Of a stretch of 15,210 bases of DNA, positions 1 to 6,524 are shown in pieces. Origin of the DNA: Saprospiraceae bacterium (GTDB lineage: Bacteria; Bacteroidota; Bacteroidia; Chitinophagales; Saprospiraceae); assembly GCA_027031185.1 (NCBI GenBank), contig JALVEF010000107.1, positions 1 to 15,210 on the forward strand. Direction: 5' to 3'. The position numbers and the translations under genes are program-made. Positions within the stretch are counted from its first letter, which is position 1, and every line of letters starts with the position of its first letter. Under the pieces are notes generated by a model. That model was not told where the DNA came from, did not search any database, and was given only the letters and a program-made list of their open reading frames with translations.

Positions 1-325
1 TACTTGCCCATCAAAGCGGAGCGATATAGCGCTCATCTTCAAAAAAGCATAAGCGGAAAGGGGCAAAGCCAAAACCAGGCAAAGCAAGTAAGTGCGGGGC
101 GGTTTGATGGTCCCGCTTCGACTTCGCCCTTCGATTTCACTCAGGGCATCGCTCAGCGACCAAAGGTCAACGGTCCAAGGTACATGGTAGGGTCAGGGGT
201 ACGTGCGGGGCAAAAAATCCGGCTTATCGATTCTTCGATTCCCCGGTTCCTCGGTTCTTCGATTCCTCAATTGTTCAAAAATCCAAGTAGAAGAAAATTT
301 GGTTGGCTTTAATGCCGGGTGTTTT
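1..325. other. Intergenic region at the left edge, no gene supported
   Basis: An open frame runs through most of this stretch on the plus strand, but its translation is low in complexity, shows no domain and reads straight through a simple repeat at 224-276, so I do not call it. The region lies downstream of feoB. I see no convincing hairpin plus T-run that would terminate feoB. A neighbouring gene probably lies beyond the left edge. Confidence 0.6.
224..276. repeat. Degenerate TTCGATTC / CGGTTC low-complexity repeat
   Basis: Short direct repeats of the type TCGATTC, TTCGATTCC and CGGTTCC follow one another with small variations. Similar simple GTTCGAT-type intergenic stretches are, as far as I recall, common in environmental Bacteroidota. 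No function is assigned. Confidence 0.45.
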
Positions 326-2425
326 TTAGAGTGAACTCAACAAATGATACACTGCCCAGGCAGCCAGATACGCCAGCGTCGTCATAAACGTAAATTGCAG
401 CGCCGGCCACTTCCAACTACCGGTTTCCCGCCGCACCACGGCCAACGTGCTCATACACTGCATGGCAAAGACATAAAAAATCAACAGTGATAGCGATGTG
501 GCGCGTGTAAATACCGGTCGCCCGTCCGGCAAACGTGCCTGCCGCATCTTCTCGCGCAGGCTCTCCGTGCCCCCGTCATCTCCCAGACTGTACAGCGTGG
601 ACATGGTGCCCACAAATACCTCCCGTGCGGCAAACGACGTCAGCAAGCCGATTCCGATTCGCCAATCGTATCCCAACGGCCGGATGAGCGGCTCTATCCA
701 CTTGCCTACCCGGCCGGCGTACGAGGCCTCCAGCCGGCGCGCCGCCAGCGCGTCGGCACTTCTCTCCGGTGATATCCGCCCGGCAGCTACCTCCTGACGC
801 ACGGCCTCGGCGGCCGCCTTCATCTGCCCAGGTGGCCCAAAACTGGCCGCCGCCCACAACACGATGGAGATCACGAGAATAATCTTTCCCGCACCCAATA
901 CAAACGAGCGCGTCTTTTCCCACATGCCCAAAAAAACATTGCGCCACACCGGCCATTGGTATGAGGGCAACTGCAGCGCCAAAAAGCCCTGCTCGCCTGT
1001 GTGGAGCACGTGCTTGAGCACCCAGCCGGCGCCCAGCGCCGCAATCACTCCCAACAAATACAAGCCCGCAAAGGCCAGGCCTTGCAAGTTGAATATCAAA
1101 AAATGCGTCTCCGGCACCGCCATCCCCACCAATATCACATACACCGGCAGCCGCGCCGAACAACTGATAAACGGTACCGTCAATATCGTCGTCAGCCGTT
1201 CCTTCCAGTTGGTGATTGTCCGCGTCGTCATGATGGCCGGAATCGCACAAGCGCCTCCCGAGATGAGCGAAACAATACTCCGGCCGTTCAGGCCAAAGCG
1301 CTGCATCAAACTGTCAAACAGATATACCGCCCGGGCCATGTAGCCGATCTCCTCCAAAATGCCCAACAAAAAGAACAATATGGCAATTTGCGGCACGAAA
1401 ATCACAATGCCGCCCAGTCCGGCAATCACCCCGTCCGCCAACAAGTCACGGAACCAGCCCGCCGGCAGTCGCGACCGGACTATATTCGCCAATTGCGAAA
1501 AAAGCCCGTCTATCCACTCCATTGGATAAGCCGCCCACGAAAATATCGCCTGAAATACCATAAACACGATGGCAAAAAAGATGAGCGGGCCCCATACGCG
1601 ATGCGTCAACACACTGTCCAACCTATCGGACAGCAGCCGCCGGGTATCCGGAGCCCGGCGTATGGCCGACCGGATGACCGGCAAAAAGCGGTTGTACCGC
1701 TGCATCGTCTCTTCCACCTGATGCTTCAGACTGTCAAAGCCTTGTGCCACGGCCGCTATTCGCTCACGCTCCGCTTCCGACAAGAACGGGAGCCACCGGT
1801 AGTGGTGCAGCAGCAATAGCCGCTGATAATCGTTTAGGGCTGCAAACTCTTTTTGCAGTTCTTGAACTTTGCGACGCTCTGCGTCGCTCAATTTATAAAA
1901 AGGCCCGGGCGGCGCCTGCTTTCGTTGAAACAACTCATGGAGCGCTTGTTTGAGTTCCGCCAGGCCGGCACCCGTGCGCGCACTGATTTTGATGACCGGA
2001 ATCCGGAGCACATGGCGGAGACGGGTCACATCCACATCCAGCCGGTGCCGTTCTGCCTGATCTGCCATATTGAGCGCAAGAATGACGCGTGCACCGGTGT
2101 CCATGATCTGCTCGAGCAGCAAAAAGTGCTTGTCCAGGTGATTCATGTCTGCGATGTACAGCACAAATTCTGCCTCCCGGTCGGGATCCGCAAAATGCTG
2201 CACCACAATGCGCTCATCCAGCGACGTGGGATAAAAACTATACGTACCCGGCAGGTCAATCACTTCTACCTCCTCGCCCGTGTCCAGCCGGAAATGGCCC
2301 CGTTTGCGCTCCACTGTCACCCCCGGGAAATTGCCCGTATGCTGGTGCAGACCGGTCAGCAAATTGAACACGGTCGTCTTGCCGGAATTCGGGTTGCCGG
2401 CCAGATACAACCGGACGGGCCTCAT
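326..2425 (-). CDS. feoB: Ferrous iron transport protein B (FeoB)
   Basis: This is the inner-membrane Fe2+ permease with an N-terminal G-protein domain. The G domain shows G1 GNPNSGKT (residues 10-17), the G2 threonine in GVTVE (T37), G3 DLPG (57-60), G4 NMAD (119-122) and G5 around ISARTG (147-152). A helical linker leads to the membrane domain from about residue 279. The two gate motifs are seen as SGGACAIPAIMTTR (389-402, C393) and SCSARLPVY (421-429, C422), with a third conserved cysteine in FAMQCMSTLA (C657) near the C-terminus. At 699 residues it is complete and of normal length for a FeoB without a FeoA fusion. The ATG overlaps the feoA stop codon (ATGA), so the two genes are translationally coupled. 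The family assignment is very secure. Confidence 0.97.
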   Translation of the reverse strand: MRPVRLYLAGNPNSGKTTVFNLLTGLHQHTGNFPGVTVERKRGHFRLDTGEEVEVIDLPGTYSFYPTSLDERIVVQHFADPDREAEFVLYIADMNHLDKHFLLLEQIMDTGARVILALNMADQAERHRLDVDVTRLRHVLRIPVIKISARTGAGLAELKQALHELFQRKQAPPGPFYKLSDAERRKVQELQKEFAALNDYQRLLLLHHYRWLPFLSEAERERIAAVAQGFDSLKHQVEETMQRYNRFLPVIRSAIRRAPDTRRLLSDRLDSVLTHRVWGPLIFFAIVFMVFQAIFSWAAYPMEWIDGLFSQLANIVRSRLPAGWFRDLLADGVIAGLGGIVIFVPQIAILFFLLGILEEIGYMARAVYLFDSLMQRFGLNGRSIVSLISGGACAIPAIMTTRTITNWKERLTTILTVPFISCSARLPVYVILVGMAVPETHFLIFNLQGLAFAGLYLLGVIAALGAGWVLKHVLHTGEQGFLALQLPSYQWPVWRNVFLGMWEKTRSFVLGAGKIILVISIVLWAAASFGPPGQMKAAAEAVRQEVAAGRISPERSADALAARRLEASYAGRVGKWIEPLIRPLGYDWRIGIGLLTSFAAREVFVGTMSTLYSLGDDGGTESLREKMRQARLPDGRPVFTRATSLSLLIFYVFAMQCMSTLAVVRRETGSWKWPALQFTFMTTLAYLAAWAVYHLLSSL

Positions 2426-2661
2426 GAGTGCCGGCTTTCATCCAGCACAAAGGCGCGGAGCTCCCGCCGGCGCAAGGCCACCGGGAAGCCGTCCACCTTC
2501 AAATACAGTGTCCGGCCGCCCAGGACCTGCCGGACGATCGTCAGCCGGCTGCCCGGTATGATGCCGATGGACAGCATCTTGGACGCGATCTGCTTGTTCC
2601 GAAAACCCTTCACTTGAAACGTCTCGCCTCGTTTGAATTGCACAGTCTTTCCGTTCTCCAA
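2422..2661 (-). CDS. feoA: Ferrous iron transport protein A (FeoA)
   Basis: A small cytoplasmic SH3-like protein that partners FeoB in Fe2+ uptake. The pattern G(12)..F.VKGF..(K)QIASKMLSIGIIPGSRLTI.. followed by a final ..VDGFPVALRRRELRAF.. is typical of FeoA, and 79 residues is the usual size. No ATG is available at the N-terminus: the longest frame opens at TTG (2661), with an in-frame stop ten codons upstream. A GTG at 2643 (residue 7) is an alternative start. GGAG lies at the TTG itself, 12 bases ahead of the GTG, so the GTG start is quite plausible and would give a 73-residue protein. The stop overlaps the feoB ATG. Many Bacteroidota fuse FeoA and FeoB; here they are separate. Family certain, start uncertain. 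Confidence 0.93.
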   Translation of the reverse strand: MENGKTVQFKRGETFQVKGFRNKQIASKMLSIGIIPGSRLTIVRQVLGGRTLYLKVDGFPVALRRRELRAFVLDESRHS

Positions 2662-2683
2662 TTTGAGCTTATTTAGAATGGTT

Positions 2684-2691
2684 CAAAATTA
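2684..2691 (-). promoter_or_regulatory. Possible -7 promoter element for feoAB
   Basis: Read on the minus strand the bases are TAATTTTG, an exact match to the Bacteroidota -7 consensus TAnnTTTG. It lies in the 68-base gap between the DUF3109 stop and feoA, about 23 bases before the TTG start. I see no good -33 TTTG at the expected distance. feoAB may therefore have its own start as well as read-through from the DUF3109 gene. I could not recognise a Fur box. Confidence 0.4.
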
Positions 2692-2729
2692 GGAGTTTTT
2701 TGTGAGACTTTCGATCATTATGGTGATTT

Positions 2730-3317
2730 TTATTCTCCGGAGCTGCCTTCCCGTCGCTCCAAGTCGCGGGCCACGGCGTCCAGTTCCTCGTAAAAAGCCT
2801 TGCCGAACCGGCGGATCAAGGGCTCCTTCAGGAATTCATACACTTTGATTTTTTGTGCTTTACCGTGTACACAAGCCGGTGCACAGATGTTCCAGCGTTC
2901 GTAGTTGAGCAGCGTCCCCCCGCGCGGGGTGTAGGTGATGCGAATCGGATAGAGTGCACATGAGATAGGTTTGCGAAAGCCGGAGCGCCCTTGTTCCCAG
3001 GCCTTTTCAATGGCACAGTAGGCAATGCCACCCTCGCGGAAGTAGTAGGCACACGGCCCGCCGTCAATCAATGGGGTATGGAGCCCATGGGTATCGCGCA
3101 GATAAGGCCCTTGCTCCTCAATGGCCCGTCGGCCCGCACTTGTCAGCAAGTCGCTAATCTTGGGCACGATCGCCTCCAAAACCGGGAGTTCGTTCTCTTC
3201 CAGTGGTGCTCCCAGTTCTCCTTCGATACAGCAAGCCCCGCCACAAGCCGCGAGTTGGCAGGCAAAGTGCTCGGTGATGATCTCATCGCTGATCAGACTA
3301 TGGCCGATTACTATCAT
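2730..3317 (-). CDS. DUF3109 family cysteine-rich protein
   Basis: A 195-residue soluble protein of the DUF3109 family, related to the YkgJ-type proteins with cysteine clusters thought to bind zinc or iron. Nine cysteines are visible: C20, C25, C29 and C30 in an ..ACQLAACGGACC.. cluster, C89 (GGPCAYYF), C101 (AYCAIE), C120 (ISCALYPIR), and C145 and C149 (NICAPAC). The spacing matches a metal-binding or Fe-S site, but the ligand is not known. There is no signal peptide or membrane helix, so it should be cytoplasmic. The start is ATG at 3317. It lies 68 bases upstream of feoA on the same strand and could be co-transcribed with it, which hints at a role in iron handling; that role is inference from position only. 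Confidence 0.85.
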   Translation of the reverse strand: MIVIGHSLISDEIITEHFACQLAACGGACCIEGELGAPLEENELPVLEAIVPKISDLLTSAGRRAIEEQGPYLRDTHGLHTPLIDGGPCAYYFREGGIAYCAIEKAWEQGRSGFRKPISCALYPIRITYTPRGGTLLNYERWNICAPACVHGKAQKIKVYEFLKEPLIRRFGKAFYEELDAVARDLERREGSSGE

Positions 3318-3361
3318 CCATGGTTGGTTTTGAGAGACCGGGGTTCAGTCGGTACTATTCG

Positions 3362-3369
3362 TAAAGGTA
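3362..3369 (-). promoter_or_regulatory. Weak -7-like element upstream of the DUF3109 gene
   Basis: The minus-strand bases TACCTTTA match the Bacteroidota -7 element TAnnTTTG at all but the last base, 44 bases before the DUF3109 ATG. No clear -33 element is seen, so this is a weak candidate. Confidence 0.25.
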
Positions 3370-3559
3370 GGACTTTTGACCCAATCCGCCTGTCGGCGTC
3401 ACTACAAGCAGCTACCGGAAATTTTATTGAAAGTTTTTGCGCCAAGGGCGCAAGAGGTGGCATCCCTTCCTCTGCTCGGGGGCGCCGGTAAATCGCCCCG
3501 GTGCGCATGCCGGTCGAAGGGACAAGTTATATTCCGGTGCTTTTGGCAAGCGCCCATGC

Positions 3560-3574
3560 CGTCCCGTAAGGACG
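3560..3574. repeat. Small hairpin CGTCC-CGTAA-GGACG
   Basis: A perfect 5-base stem with a 5-base loop (CGTCC, loop CGTAA, GGACG). It resembles the GTCCCGTAGGGAC-type palindromes that I recall as frequent in Bacteroidota intergenic DNA. Only one copy is visible in this window. Confidence 0.4.
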
Positions 3575-3596
3575 AAAGCTTTGCAGCCAAACGATA

Positions 3597-3629
3597 AAAC
3601 CTATAAGCTTTCCAAAACCTTATAGGTTT
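3597..3629. repeat. Perfect 11-base inverted repeat AAACCTATAAG / CTTATAGGTTT
   Basis: Two perfect complementary 11-base arms are separated by an 11-base loop (3608-3618). No T-run follows and no gene ends nearby, since both flanking genes point away, so it is not a terminator for a gene in this window. It is more likely an intergenic repeat unit or a binding site. Confidence 0.65.
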
Positions 3630-3673
3630 GAGATTTGGCATCTAAACAGTTGCCAGGAAGCACCGGTTAGCCA

Positions 3674-3695
3674 TTTGCCGGCGCCCGCCGGCAAA
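3674..3695. repeat. GC-rich hairpin TTTGCCGGC-GCCC-GCCGGCAAA
   Basis: A perfect 9-base stem with a 4-base loop sits just left of the MITE copy at 3718. It could form a stable structure in either strand. No gene ends here, so a terminator role for a known gene is not supported. Confidence 0.5.
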
Positions 3696-3717
3696 ATATT
3701 CGGAGCTTACAAAACAA

Positions 3718-3775
3718 GTAACGGTTTCGGTGCTCTTGTTTTTTGCACAAAAACAGCGGGTACCTAAACAGTTGC
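3718..3775. mobile_element. 58-base palindromic MITE, copy A (IS66-like ends)
   Basis: The element begins GTAACGGTTT and ends CTAAACAGTTGC, and its two halves are inverted repeats (CTTGTTTTTTGC against GCACAAAAACAG). It has exactly the length of copies C and D, and its right half is nearly identical to that of copy D. The 8-base flanks (CAAAACAA and GAAACATT) do not form a clear target duplication, so this may be an older insertion. It ends about 32 bases before the -7 element that serves the citrate synthase run, so it may touch the promoter's upstream part. Confidence 0.75.
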
Positions 3776-3807
3776 GAAACATTACTGAAAAAGTATGTAG
3801 ATTTGCC

Positions 3808-3815
3808 TACCTTTG
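3808..3815 (+). promoter_or_regulatory. -7 promoter element TACCTTTG for the citrate synthase run
   Basis: An exact match to the Bacteroidota -7 consensus TAnnTTTG, 46 bases before the ATG at 3862. Transcription would start near 3820 and could carry all five plus-strand genes to the terminator at 7471-7510. The -33 element is not obvious. Confidence 0.55.
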
Positions 3816-3861
3816 AACCGCCGCAGACATCAGCCGGTGTTTGTGAAAAATTATTCTAAAG

Positions 3862-4281
3862 ATGAGATGGATTTTGCTTGTTTTGATGGTGGGCCTGGTC
3901 GCTGCCGGCCTACAGGCTCAGGCGCAGGGAGCACGTGACAAGGAGCAGGCCTTTTTTACGCGTACACTCTCCCTGGATGAAACACAACAAGCGCGATTGA
4001 AGGCTATTGTCAATCGCAAGTACGATGGCTATGCCCAAATTGCCCAATACAAAGAGACAGCCCCGGAAAAGTATGCCGCCAAGTTGCAAGCCCTCTTTGA
4101 AGGGAGTCTCAACTCCGTCCGGTTGCTGTTGAAAACGCCGGCGCAGCTGGAGGCCTTCCGCCAATTGCGCATCCGTCTTCGCAAACAGCGGGCTCAGCTC
4201 ATCAAACAATACAAGAGAAACAATGCGGTCAGCCAGGATGTCCTGAGCAGGTACTACAGCGAGGTCTTTTTTCTTGGCTGA
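3862..4281 (+). CDS. Small secreted helical protein of unknown function
   Basis: A 139-residue protein that starts with a signal peptide: a hydrophobic stretch of residues 2-16 followed by LQAQAQ, with likely cleavage near residues 18-22, so it should reach the periplasm. The rest is rich in A, Q, K, R and L and predicted to be helical. The segment LSLDETQQARLKAIVNRKY (about 36-54) loosely resembles the LTxxQ motif of Spy/CpxP-type periplasmic chaperones, but the match is too weak to assign that family. There are no cysteines and no lipobox. The gene is separated from citrate synthase by only 32 bases and is probably co-transcribed with it. Why a periplasmic helical protein precedes citrate synthase is unclear. 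Confidence 0.75.
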   Translation: MRWILLVLMVGLVAAGLQAQAQGARDKEQAFFTRTLSLDETQQARLKAIVNRKYDGYAQIAQYKETAPEKYAAKLQALFEGSLNSVRLLLKTPAQLEAFRQLRIRLRKQRAQLIKQYKRNNAVSQDVLSRYYSEVFFLG

Positions 4282-4313
4282 CCGGTATCCTAACCGTCAA
4301 ATAAAACCGCACC

Positions 4314-5621
4314 ATGGATCCACTCAAAGAACTGTTTCGCGACGTTGCCACACAAAGCTATGCCGAAGTCCGGGCCATGCTCAAGGAGTATGGCGACACC
4401 AAGATTGACGAGGTCAAACTGTCCCAAGCCTACGGCGGGATGCGCGGCATCAAGAGTATGATTTGGGAGACATCCAATTTGGATCCGCAAGAGGGTATCC
4501 GCTTTCGCGGTTATACCATCCCCGAGCTACAAGAAAAATTGCCCAAGGGTGACGGCAAAGAGCCGCTTCCGGAAGGCCTGTTTTGGCTCATGCTCACCGG
4601 CAAGCTGCCCAATGAGACCAATGTTCGCTGGCTGACACAAGAATGGCACAACCGCAGTGGCTTGCCCAAGCAGACGCGCAAGGTATTGGATGCCATGCCG
4701 GCCTCGACTCATCCAATGGCACTGTTCAGTATGGGGATTACCTCCATGTCCGAAGACTCGGTCTTTGCCAAACGCTATGCAGCCGGTATGCGTAAGTCCG
4801 AGTATTGGGATGCCTACTACGAAGATGCGATGACGCTTATCGCTCGCCTGCCCCACCTGGCGGCCTACATCTACCGCAAGGTCTTTAAGAAAAACAAGCA
4901 TATCGAGCCGGATACCAGCCTGGATTGGGCGTCCAACTTTGCCCACATGCTGGGCTTCGATGATCCCGACTTTTTCAATTTGATGCGGCTGTATCTGACC
5001 ATCCATGCCGACCACGAAGGCGGCAATGCATCGGCGCATACCGTCCACCTGGTCGGCTCCACGCTCAGTAGCCCTTATCTGGCCCTGGCCTCCGGCATGA
5101 ATGCCTTGGCCGGTCCGCTCCACGGCCGGGCCAATCAGGAAGTCATCGAATGGATATTCAATCTCGTCGGCTACCTCGGTACGGATAGACCCGACAAGGA
5201 ACAAATTCGTACCTTCGTGCAAAAGACCATTGACTCCGGGCGTGTCATCCCGGGCTATGGCCATGCCGTCTTGCGCCGGCCCGACCCGCGCTTTATCGCT
5301 CAGATGGAGTTTGCCAAAAAGTATATCAAGGACGATCCCATCGTGCATATCGTCTGGAAACTCTACGAAGTGGTGCCCGACGTACTCAAATCCCTCGGTA
5401 AAGTGAAAAACCCCTGGCCCAATGTGGATGCCCACTCCGGCGCTATCCTGGTCCACTACGGGCTGAAAGAATACGCCTTCTACACCGTGCTGTTCGGCGT
5501 GTCCCGTGCCTTAGGGGTTTTGGCTGCCGGGGCCTGGTCTCGCGCCCTCGGTATGCCGCTGGAACGTCCCAAATCCCTGACCACCGAACAGGTAAAAAGA
5601 GACATCTTAAAAATCACCTAA
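4314..5621 (+). CDS. gltA: Citrate synthase, eukaryotic (mitochondrial) type
   Basis: It condenses oxaloacetate and acetyl-CoA to citrate, the entry step of the TCA cycle, in the cytoplasm. The 435-residue sequence matches the mitochondrial-type enzyme. The catalytic triad is visible as H270 in NALAGPLHGRANQEV, H317 in VIPGYGHAVLRRPDPR and D372 in NPWPNVDAHSG. The substrate-binding HADHEGGN is at 231-238, and the C-terminal FGVSRALGV and LGMPLERPKS (R398, R418) fit the oxaloacetate/CoA-binding arginines. Short allosteric-type bacterial citrate synthases look different, whereas this close similarity to the eukaryotic form is known from several Bacteroidota. There is no mitochondrial-style leader. 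The ATG has no visible Shine-Dalgarno. gcvH follows after 13 bases, so the two are one transcript. Confidence 0.96.
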   Translation: MDPLKELFRDVATQSYAEVRAMLKEYGDTKIDEVKLSQAYGGMRGIKSMIWETSNLDPQEGIRFRGYTIPELQEKLPKGDGKEPLPEGLFWLMLTGKLPNETNVRWLTQEWHNRSGLPKQTRKVLDAMPASTHPMALFSMGITSMSEDSVFAKRYAAGMRKSEYWDAYYEDAMTLIARLPHLAAYIYRKVFKKNKHIEPDTSLDWASNFAHMLGFDDPDFFNLMRLYLTIHADHEGGNASAHTVHLVGSTLSSPYLALASGMNALAGPLHGRANQEVIEWIFNLVGYLGTDRPDKEQIRTFVQKTIDSGRVIPGYGHAVLRRPDPRFIAQMEFAKKYIKDDPIVHIVWKLYEVVPDVLKSLGKVKNPWPNVDAHSGAILVHYGLKEYAFYTVLFGVSRALGVLAAGAWSRALGMPLERPKSLTTEQVKRDILKIT

Positions 5622-5634
5622 AGTTCTGCAACGA

Positions 5635-6024
5635 ATGAACGTACCTTCTGATTTGAAGTACTCCAAGGAACACGAATGGATCAAAGTGGATGGCGACCAC
5701 GCACTGGTCGGCATCACTGATTATGCCCAGTCGGAGTTGGGGGAGTTGGTATATGTGGAGGTGGATACTATCGGCTCCACATTGGCCAAAGACGAGGTCT
5801 TTGGCACGGTCGAAGCGGTCAAAACCACTTCCGATCTCTTTATGCCCGTCGGCGGTGAAGTCCTGGAGTTTAATCCGGAGTTGGATGAAAGCCAGGGCGA
5901 CAATCCGGCGGCAATAAACGAAGACCCCTATGGCAAAGGCTGGATCATCAAAATAAGAATCACCAACCCCAAAGAGTTGGATGAACTGATGGACGCCGAA
6001 GCCTACAAAAAACACATCTCGTAA
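5635..6024 (+). CDS. gcvH: Glycine cleavage system H protein
   Basis: This is the lipoyl carrier that shuttles the aminomethyl group among the P, T and L proteins during glycine breakdown. The 129-residue length is normal. The N-terminal YSKEHEWIKV and the following VGITDYAQSELGELVYVE are hallmarks of the family. The lipoylation lysine is K63 in GTVEAVKTTSDLF. The C-terminal GKGWIIKIRI is also conserved. The gene starts 13 bases after citrate synthase. The P, T and L genes are not in the window, so the function of this gene in glycine cleavage or in lipoyl relay depends on distant loci. Confidence 0.96.
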   Translation: MNVPSDLKYSKEHEWIKVDGDHALVGITDYAQSELGELVYVEVDTIGSTLAKDEVFGTVEAVKTTSDLFMPVGGEVLEFNPELDESQGDNPAAINEDPYGKGWIIKIRITNPKELDELMDAEAYKKHIS

Positions 6025-6043
6025 CATACTTGCCGGAAAACAA

Positions 6044-6065
6044 CATGCACCGGAACGGTGCATAA
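6044..6065. repeat. Palindrome ATGCACCG-GAA-CGGTGCAT, copy 1
   Basis: Perfect 8-base arms with a 3-base loop lie at 6045-6063. The whole 22-base stretch 6044-6065 occurs again unchanged at 14345-14366, and the similarity continues leftward (GGAAAACAAC against CGAAAAACCTC). It sits between gcvH and the VanZ-like gene, where in RNA it could form a hairpin that modulates downstream expression. REP-like behaviour is an inference. Confidence 0.75.
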
Positions 6066-6139
6066 TCTTTCTCTCTCTATCCGGTGTGTCCGGTCCCCTG
6101 TAGGCGCGGCACACCAAAATATCGCTATCGGACATCTAT

Positions 6140-6514
6140 ATGAGCGAGACGAGTTCTTTCAAAGCATTCTGGCCGGCTGCCGTGTGGGCCGCTATCTTGG
6201 TCTATCTGTCAGCCACCCCGGGCATAGACCTGCCGGACGTCAAGCTGTTTGAGCCGGATAAACTGGCGCATGCGGGCGCTTATGGCCTCTTTACCTACTT
6301 GTTGTTGAGAGGATTCCGGCAGCGTAGCGGAAGTCCGGTATCGCGCCGGAAAGCATTGATTTCATTCTTGATAGCTGCCGGTTGGGGGGCTTTGATGGAG
6401 CTCATGCAAGATCGCTTTTTCCCGTACCGGTATTTCGAAATAGCGGACGAAATCGCCAATATTTTCGGAAGTATTTTGTCGGTTGGGATATTTAAGCTAT
6501 TTTTGGATTCATAA
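6140..6514 (+). CDS. VanZ-like membrane protein
   Basis: A 124-residue inner-membrane protein with about four hydrophobic segments (roughly 9-26, 43-58, 71-88 and 104-121). The VanZ-like signature is visible as PDKLAHAGAYGLFTYLLL (39-56), with D40, K41 and H44, and WGALMELMQ..FFPYRYFEIADEIANIFG (82-110), with E87, Q90, R97, D103 and N107. Its biochemical role is not known; VanZ itself gives low teicoplanin resistance, but most chromosomal homologs are not resistance genes. From memory, gcvH - VanZ-like - tonB is a recurring order in Bacteroidota, so this is a conserved housekeeping context. It ends 10 bases before tonB. Confidence 0.85.
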   Translation: MSETSSFKAFWPAAVWAAILVYLSATPGIDLPDVKLFEPDKLAHAGAYGLFTYLLLRGFRQRSGSPVSRRKALISFLIAAGWGALMELMQDRFFPYRYFEIADEIANIFGSILSVGIFKLFLDS

Positions 6515-6524
6515 AACCGTAATT

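Larger units (their letters stand above)
3318..3861. other. Divergent intergenic region packed with palindromes
   Basis: These 544 bases separate the leftward iron cluster from the rightward citrate synthase run. They hold no supported gene. In order they carry a small hairpin (3560-3574), an 11-base-arm palindrome (3597-3629), a fragment of a MITE end (CTAAACAGTTGC, 3642-3653), a GC-rich hairpin (3674-3695), a complete 58-base MITE (3718-3775) and a promoter element (3808-3815). Short open frames here cross these repeats and are not coding. Confidence 0.7.

Noticed and set aside
4..312. Open frame of 102 codons on the plus strand at the left edge
   Set aside because: The translation is low in complexity, has no recognisable domain and crosses a simple TTCGATTC repeat.
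1001..2617. Long plus-strand open frames opposite feoB and feoA (1001-1819, 1853-2617)
   Set aside because: They are antisense shadows of strongly conserved FeoB and FeoA coding sequence; their translations are rich in R, Q and H with no family resemblance.
3710..3783. Target duplication around MITE A
   Set aside because: CAAAACAA and GAAACATT agree at too few positions to call a duplication, although the element itself is clear.
4527..5456. A 309-codon minus-strand frame opposite citrate synthase
   Set aside because: Citrate synthase on the plus strand has all catalytic residues; the antisense frame is a by-product of codon bias.
6025..6139. Riboswitch ahead of the VanZ-like gene
   Set aside because: The only structure I see is the ATGCACCG palindrome and a weak GGTGTG / CACACC pair, with no known aptamer core; gcvH itself follows citrate synthase too closely for a glycine riboswitch.
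6483..6524. A TTG start extending tonB by 14 residues
   Set aside because: It lies inside the VanZ-like gene; the ATG at 6525 gives the MSWELT start shared with the paralog at 14557.
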